Positions 4,730 through 8,255 of a stretch of 8,255 bases of DNA are shown in pieces (position 1 is the first letter of the stretch; each line of letters opens with the position of its first letter). The notes below the pieces were generated by a model that ran no database searches, was not told the DNA's origin, and saw only the letters and a list, made by a program, of their open reading frames with translations. Both the position numbers and the translations under genes were made by a program. Origin of the DNA: an uncultured Oscillospiraceae bacterium (lineage in GTDB: Bacteria > Bacillota > Clostridia > Oscillospirales > Oscillospiraceae); contig CAJUQS010000131.1 of NCBI GenBank assembly GCA_910588365.1, forward strand, positions 1 through 8,255. The letters are read 5' to 3'.

Positions 4730-5260
4730 CTATTCCTTGATATGTTCTAAACGCCTCCCCTCTTGGTCAAACAATTCATGTACTTCATATTTGCCAGTTC
4801 CGTTCCCATAAAACAAGTGATAACCGTTTATATTTAATTGCGTCAACTCTTGATTTCGACAGGTAATAGCGGCTACATCTTCGTCATAAGCAACTGCCAT
4901 TACAACATATTTGTCGCTTTTATCACACCAAGAAATCAATACTGCTGCTCTAAGGTCACCACTGTCGAGTTTTTTTGGCAGTTCAATATTTAGAGAGCCA
5001 TTCATATCAACAACGCTATAAAAAATACCGTTTTTTTGTATGATAGCGTTCTGGAGTTTACTGTTATTTTCTTTATTGGTATATATTACTACAGTAAGAT
5101 TTTCATCAATTTGTTGGGAGGTTACGATCTCGCCTACTTCAAAAGGATATTTTATTCTGTTGAGTGCAGTGTCAATACTTTTAGGAAAGTATATAAAAGA
5201 ACTAATTACCACACTCAAAACGATAAATAGCCCGATAAAAATTACTTTTCTGTTTTTCAT
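4730..5260 (-). CDS. Unrecognised membrane-anchored protein
   Basis: I do not recognise a family for this 176-residue protein. It starts MKNRK, then has a hydrophobic segment at about residues 6-26 (VIFIGLFIVLSVVISSFIYF) that fits an uncleaved signal anchor or signal peptide without a lipobox cysteine. A mostly polar, beta-rich extracytoplasmic part follows, with two cysteines (C112, C134). The ATG at 5260 has GGAGG on the minus strand (5267-5271) at six bases. An in-frame ATG at 5266 would sit directly on the ribosome binding site, so it was not used. The gene has its own near-consensus promoter and terminator, hence is probably monocistronic. Codons are AT-rich, unlike every neighbour, which suggests acquisition by transfer. 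Function unknown. Confidence 0.8.
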   Translation of the reverse strand: MKNRKVIFIGLFIVLSVVISSFIYFPKSIDTALNRIKYPFEVGEIVTSQQIDENLTVVIYTNKENNSKLQNAIIQKNGIFYSVVDMNGSLNIELPKKLDSGDLRAAVLISWCDKSDKYVVMAVAYDEDVAAITCRNQELTQLNINGYHLFYGNGTGKYEVHELFDQEGRRLEHIKE

Positions 5261-5291
5261 GTGCATCCTCCAACGGGAATTTATCGCTCTC

Positions 5292-5320
5292 ATTATAACA
5301 GCAAACGCACCTGCTGACAA
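5292..5320 (-). promoter_or_regulatory. Promoter of the membrane-anchored protein gene
   Basis: On the minus strand TTGTCA (5315-5320), a 17-base spacer and a consensus TATAAT (5292-5297) form a strong sigma-A type promoter. The start would be near 5285, about 25 bases before the ATG at 5260. Confidence 0.8.
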
Positions 5321-5339
5321 GTATAAATCAGGAGGGCGC

Positions 5340-5505
5340 CACGCCCGTCTCATAAACCAACAACTTGCACAAAACGATATAACCTAAATTATTTTATCAC
5401 TCCGAAAATGGGGCGGCTTGGGATAAGAAGAGGGGCAGTCAGGTCCTGCTTCTGCGCTCCCAGCCCTTCAATTTTGTGCAAAATTACATTTATGAGACAG
5501 GCGTG
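5340..5505. repeat. Imperfect ~35-bp inverted repeat flanking a structured 97-base core
   Basis: The left arm 5340-5374 and the reverse complement of the right arm 5472-5505 share CACGCCyGTCTCATAAA (16 of 17) and TTGCACAAAA (10 of 10), with a diverged middle of 7-8 bases. Within the right arm AATTTTG-TG-CAAAATT (5470-5485) is itself a palindrome. The core contains a bulged stem GGCTtGGGA/TCCCAGCC. It lies between the promoter of the minus-strand gene and that of purA. It could be a small mobile-element remnant or a duplicated regulatory site. Confidence 0.7.
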
Positions 5506-5524
5506 TTTGCCGGGAGAAATTGTA

Positions 5525-5553
5525 TTGTGTTTGGGTGCAAACTGTGGTATCCT
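5525..5553 (+). promoter_or_regulatory. Candidate purA promoter
   Basis: TTGTGT (5525-5530), a 17-base spacer and TATCCT (5548-5553), with an extended -10 TG at 5545-5546, form a plausible sigma-A type promoter. The leader would be about 60 bases. No purine riboswitch was recognised in it. Confidence 0.55.
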
Positions 5554-5620
5554 ATCAAATGGTGCGGGCTTTTCCGCGCCGCTTCTGCGGGAAGCATCCA
5601 ATATTTGGGGGACAGAACAA

Positions 5621-6892
5621 ATGTTAACTGCAATTGTGGGCGTCAACTGGGGCGACGAGGGCAAGGGCCGCATGGTGGATCTGCTCAGCGAGCGCTGCGA
5701 CATCGTGGTGCGCTACCAGGGCGGCAACAACGCCGGCCACACCGTGGTCAATGACAAGGGCAAATTCATCCTGAACCTGATGCCCTCCGGCATCCTGCGG
5801 GACGGCACGGTCAACGTGCTGGGCCCCGGCATGGTCATCGATCTGGAGCACCTGTGCGGCGAGGCGGAGCGCCTGCGCCAGGGCGGCATCTCCGTCACCC
5901 CGGAGACGCTGAAGATCAGCGACAAGGCCACCGTCTGCATGCCCTACCACAAGCTGCTGGACTGTCTGGAGGAGGACCGGCTGGCGGGCAAGAAGTTCGG
6001 CTCCACCCGCCGGGGCATCGCGCCGGTCTATGCCGACAAATATATGAAGAAGACCCTCCGCATGGGCGATCTGCTGGATCTGGAGGCCCAGGCCGAGCAC
6101 GTGGCCGACATTGTGGAGTGGAAGAACCTGACGGTGGAGAAGGGCTACGGCCACGAGCCCGTCCGGGCGGGGGAGATCATGGACTGGCTGCGGACGTTCG
6201 GCCTGCCCTGGAGGGACTTTATCTGCGACACCTCCCTGTTTCTGGACGAGGCGGCGGACCAGGGCCGGGACATCCTATTCGAGGCCCAGCTGGGCGCCCT
6301 GCGGGACATCGACTTCGGCATTTTCCCCTATACCTCCAGCTCCTCCACCATCGCCGCCTATGCCCCCGTGGGGGCGGGCGTTCCCGGGCGGAAGCTGGAC
6401 CGTTCCATCGGCATCATGAAGGCCTACTCCAGCTGCGTGGGGGAGGGGCCCTTTACCTGCGAGTTCTTCGGGGACGAGGCCCACGCGCTCCGGGAGGCCG
6501 GCGGCGAGTACGGCGCGGCCACAGGACGGCCCCGCCGCGTGGGCGGCTTCGACGTGGTGGCCAGCCGCTACGGCGTGCGGGTCCAGGGCTGCACGGAGAT
6601 CGCCCTGACCAAGCTGGACGTGCTGAGCTATCTGGAGAAGATCCCCGTGTGCGTGGCCTACGAGGTGGACGGGGAGCGGATCACCGATTTCCCCTCCGGC
6701 CGCCGTCTGGCCCAGGCCAGGCCGGTCTATGAGTACCGCCCCGGCTTCGGCGACGTGTCCGGGTGCCGGAAGAAGGAGGAGCTGCCCCGGGAGGCCCTGG
6801 ACTATATCGCCTATCTGGAGAAGGCGGTGGGGTGCCCCATCAAGTATGTCTCCGTGGGACCGGAGCGGGACGCCTGCGTGGAGATGTTCTGA
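5621..6892 (+). CDS. purA: Adenylosuccinate synthetase
   Basis: This 423-residue cytosolic enzyme condenses IMP and aspartate using GTP to form adenylosuccinate, the first committed step to AMP. Visible motifs are the GTP loop GVNWGDEGKG (7-16, catalytic D12), NNAGHTVV (36-43, catalytic H40), STRRGIAPVYADK (128-140), the IMP/aspartate loop region ATGRPRRVGGFD (300-311) and the guanine-specificity TKLD (330-333). The loop that usually reads EGAQG is EAQLGALRDIDFG (221-233), one residue different in arrangement, as I recall in a Clostridia sub-group. The frame is open back to 5408, but the ATG at 5621 starts exactly at family homology and has GGGGGA about eight bases upstream. The length is normal. 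It follows its own promoter and ends before a strong terminator, so it is probably monocistronic or cotranscribed only with an 18-codon ORF. Confidence 0.96.
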   Translation: MLTAIVGVNWGDEGKGRMVDLLSERCDIVVRYQGGNNAGHTVVNDKGKFILNLMPSGILRDGTVNVLGPGMVIDLEHLCGEAERLRQGGISVTPETLKISDKATVCMPYHKLLDCLEEDRLAGKKFGSTRRGIAPVYADKYMKKTLRMGDLLDLEAQAEHVADIVEWKNLTVEKGYGHEPVRAGEIMDWLRTFGLPWRDFICDTSLFLDEAADQGRDILFEAQLGALRDIDFGIFPYTSSSSTIAAYAPVGAGVPGRKLDRSIGIMKAYSSCVGEGPFTCEFFGDEAHALREAGGEYGAATGRPRRVGGFDVVASRYGVRVQGCTEIALTKLDVLSYLEKIPVCVAYEVDGERITDFPSGRRLAQARPVYEYRPGFGDVSGCRKKEELPREALDYIAYLEKAVGCPIKYVSVGPERDACVEMF

Positions 6893-6948
6893 TGGAGCTT
6901 GTCACGCCCCTGGGCCCCGGCCGCTTTGTGGTGATGGAGGCGCGGTAA
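6892..6948 (+). CDS. Possible 18-residue ORF overlapping the purA stop
   Basis: The A of the purA TGA is also the A of an ATG (TGATG arrangement). This opens MELVTPLGPGRFVVMEAR and stops at TAA 6946-6948, 12 bases before the terminator stem. The overlap would allow translational coupling to purA. The peptide is too short to assign, has no ribosome binding site of its own and could be chance or the stump of a lost gene. Confidence 0.25.
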   Translation: MELVTPLGPGRFVVMEAR

Positions 6949-6960
6949 TAAGCAGGAAAA

Positions 6961-6991
6961 GGGAGGGAGCGCAGGCTCCCTCCCCTTTTTT
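6961..6991. terminator. Strong intrinsic terminator after purA
   Basis: GGGAGGGAGC (6961-6970) and GCTCCCTCCC (6975-6984) pair perfectly around GCAG and are followed by CTTTTTT. On the minus strand the stem is followed by TTTT, so it can also end the converging hydrolase gene. Confidence 0.93.
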
Positions 6992-7006
6992 CAATCCGTC
7001 CGCCCT

Positions 7007-7585
7007 TCAGCGCTCCAGCTCCTCAATCAGCTGCTCCGAGGAGCGGATGAGGGCACCCACGTTGGCCATGTCCAGCATATTGGCCCGCTGGATCTCCTCG
7101 GTGTTGGAGGAGCAGCAGTCCTCCACGACCACCACCCGGTAGTCCAGGGAGATGGCGTCATAGCAGGTGGTGCGGATGCAGTTGGGCGTGGTGGTGCCGG
7201 TGAGGAGGACCGTGTCCACCCCCAGCCGCCGCAGCAGCAGATCCAGGGCGGTCTGGAAGAAGGCGGAGTAGCGGGGCTTGATGATCTCGTAGTCCGCCGG
7301 GGTCCGGGCGAACTCCGGCGGGTTCTCCACGGAGATGGGCCCGGTGCTGCCGGGGGTGAGGGGCCTGCCGCCCTCGGCCCAGACCTGGTACCGGGTGTGC
7401 TCCACGTCGCTGCCGTCCGCCCGGTAGGCCCGGTTGACAAAGATCACGGGGACATCCGCCCGGCGGCAGGCGGCGATCACCCGGGCGCAGGCCGGCACCG
7501 TGGCCCGGGCGCCCCGGATGCACAGCGGCGACTCCGGGTTCAGAAACCCGTTCTGCATGTCAATGACTATCAGCGCCTGTTTCAT
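7007..7585 (-). CDS. Isochorismatase-like cysteine hydrolase
   Basis: This 192-residue protein belongs to the isochorismatase-like hydrolase superfamily, which includes nicotinamidases, N-carbamoylsarcosine amidases and related amidases. The catalytic triad is visible: D9 (LIVIDMQNGF, 5-14), K103 (IIKPRYSAF, 101-109) and C136 (TGTTTPNCIRTT, 129-140, with the conserved cis-peptide turn before it). The cysteine points to an amidase-type mechanism and away from true isochorismatase, which lacks it. The substrate is not determined by these motifs. Nicotinamidase is less likely because the metal-binding DxHxxH pattern is absent. The ATG at 7585 has GGAGG (minus, 7591-7595) five bases upstream. The gene converges on purA and shares its terminator. 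Upstream lies the repeat element at 7615-7899 and then pgi on the same strand, and no clear promoter was found between them. Confidence 0.92.
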   Translation of the reverse strand: MKQALIVIDMQNGFLNPESPLCIRGARATVPACARVIAACRRADVPVIFVNRAYRADGSDVEHTRYQVWAEGGRPLTPGSTGPISVENPPEFARTPADYEIIKPRYSAFFQTALDLLLRRLGVDTVLLTGTTTPNCIRTTCYDAISLDYRVVVVEDCCSSNTEEIQRANMLDMANVGALIRSSEQLIEELER

Positions 7586-7614
7586 GTGTACCTCCTGTAG
7601 GTGTTCAGGTAGTC

Positions 7615-7899
7615 ATTCTTTTTTCTTGAAAGAAAAAAGAATCAAAAAAGAACTTTACTGTTTGTTACCGGGCCGCAATGCCGGTCTGCCGCCGCACCGA
7701 AGTCCCGTACTGCCCGTCCGGCAGGACAAGAATCAAAAAAGAACTTTGCGCGAAACTCCGTTTCGCTTATGTTGGCGGCAAGGCACAGCCGCCCTGGGGA
7801 CAGCTGTGCCTGTCGATTAAGCAAAGCGAAGCCAAAGCCAAACGGAGTTTGGCGCAAAAAGTTTCTTTTTGGTTCTTTTTCTTTTCAAAGAAAAAGAAT
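7615..7899. repeat. 285-bp mosaic repeat element with MITE-like inverted ends
   Basis: The left end is a perfect palindrome, arms ATTCTTTTTTCTT, loop GA (7615-7642). Next come one 91-bp unit (7643-7733) identical to those at 1-182, a partial unit (7734-7747), the tail hairpin GCGAAAC-TCC-GTTTCGC (7750-7766), an AGGCACAGC/GCTGTGCCT stem (7781-7789, 7803-7811), a hairpin GCCAAAC-GGA-GTTTGGC (7837-7853) and a palindrome TTCTTTTTCTTT-TC-AAAGAAAAAGAA (7873-7898). Omitting the 91-bp unit, the left 60 bases resemble the reverse complement of the right 62 bases (7837-7898), giving long imperfect terminal inverted repeats. No transposase is present. It fills the whole gap between pgi and the hydrolase gene. 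Confidence 0.88.
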
Positions 7900-7904
7900 G
7901 GGGG

Positions 7905-8255
7905 TTACTTGCCCAGCCTGGCGCGGAGCTCGGCGCCCTTGTCCTCGTAGCCGGGCTTGTTCAGCAGGGCGAACATGTTCTTCTTGTAGGCCTCCACGCC
8001 GGGCTGGTCGAAGGGGTTCACGTCCAGCAGGTAGCCGCTCAGGCCGCAGGCGTACTCAAAGAAGTAGATCAGCTCGCCGCAGGTGTAGGCGTTGATCTCG
8101 CCGGCGCGGATGATGAGGTTGGGCACACCGCCCTCCACGTGGGCCAGCAGGGTGCCGTCCATGGCCTGGGTGGCGATGAAGTCCATGTCCTTCCCGGCCA
8201 GGAAGTTCAGCCCGTCGCCGTCCGCCTCGTCCCGGGGCACGCACAGCTGATGGGC
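7905..8255 (-). CDS. pgi: Glucose-6-phosphate isomerase, C-terminal part (5' end outside window)
   Basis: The last 116 residues of a cytosolic glycolytic enzyme that interconverts glucose 6-phosphate and fructose 6-phosphate are present; the gene runs off the right edge of the window. The segment contains DGLNFLAGKDMDF, GTLLAHVEGGVPNLII, the helix GELIYFFEYAC and the family signature GYLLDVNPFDQPGVEAYKK. The last of these includes the conserved lysine at the active site. The TAA stop is at 7905-7907. The sequence ends ELRARLGK, at the usual C-terminus, so nothing is missing at this end. Codon use is GC-rich like most of the window. Six bases after the stop the repeat element 7615-7899 begins on the downstream side, and its A/T-rich palindrome may form the mRNA 3' end. 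It is on the same strand as the hydrolase gene but probably not in one operon with it. Confidence 0.95.
   Translation of the reverse strand, partial: AHQLCVPRDEADGDGLNFLAGKDMDFIATQAMDGTLLAHVEGGVPNLIIRAGEINAYTCGELIYFFEYACGLSGYLLDVNPFDQPGVEAYKKNMFALLNKPGYEDKGAELRARLGK

Noticed and set aside
5040..5387. 115-codon ORF on the plus strand
   Set aside because: It is antisense to the membrane-anchored protein gene and its promoter, which have better start signals.
5408..5620. 71-residue N-terminal extension of PurA
   Set aside because: It lies upstream of and across the candidate promoter and inverted repeat. Family homology and the ribosome binding site begin at 5621.
5554..5620. Purine riboswitch in the purA leader
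   Set aside because: The leader is short, with no paired P1 stem and none of the conserved loop sequences recognisable.
5854..6732. 292-codon plus-strand frame within purA
   Set aside because: Out-of-frame shadow of purA, with glycine/arginine/proline-rich composition.
7007..7585. Nicotinamidase (pncA) assignment
   Set aside because: The D-K-C triad is present but the metal-binding DxHxxH pattern of nicotinamidases is absent, so only the superfamily is called.

Overview
The window looks like a chromosomal segment of a high-GC Clostridia bacterium, most plausibly an Oscillospiraceae-type gut organism (inference). The main grounds are a strong G/C third-position bias in most genes, Clostridia-style ribosome binding sites (GGAGG, GGGGG), sigma-A-like promoters, and gene types common in that group: fused HisIE, PHP-type histidinol phosphatase, QueH and a WYL regulator. 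No rRNA, tRNA, CRISPR array or intact transposase was seen.

Layout. (1) 1-332: a tandem array of a 91-bp unit (three full copies plus a partial one) that probably continues left of the window and ends just before hisIE. (2) 333-1946: two histidine-biosynthesis genes on the plus strand, hisIE and a PHP histidinol phosphatase, separated by a palindromic repeat module that begins in the hisIE stop codon. (3) 1947-2297: a dense train of eight short perfect or near-perfect hairpins between convergent genes. (4) 2298-4009: queH (minus, queuosine pathway) and a WYL-family regulator (plus), transcribed divergently from a 180-bp interval with a good promoter on each strand and an inverted repeat at the queH start site. 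(5) 4010-5400: an AT-rich island with a perfect 16-bp inverted repeat at its left edge, a zinc-ribbon gene remnant, a strong terminator, an att-like stretch and one unrecognised membrane-anchored protein gene (minus). (6) 5340-6991: an imperfect inverted repeat, a candidate promoter, purA, a tiny overlapping ORF and a strong terminator. (7) 7007-8255: an isochorismatase-like cysteine hydrolase and the C-terminal part of glucose-6-phosphate isomerase, both minus, separated by a 285-bp repeat element with MITE-like ends.

Function. The protein genes are mostly housekeeping: histidine synthesis (HisIE steps 2-3, then Hol-P phosphatase), tRNA queuosine maturation, AMP synthesis and glycolysis. They do not form one pathway. 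The unusual content is between the genes. A mosaic repeat family recurs: an A/T palindrome head, the core AAAAAGAACTTT, and a GCGAAAC-TCC-GTTTCGC tail hairpin, with an optional 91-bp insert that is single in one copy and triplicated in another. The insert is base-identical in copies about 7.5 kb apart, and the tail hairpin shows a compensatory base-pair change. This is the best candidate here for an undescribed element family. Its function (terminator, RNA stabiliser, non-autonomous mobile element or other) cannot be decided from this window.
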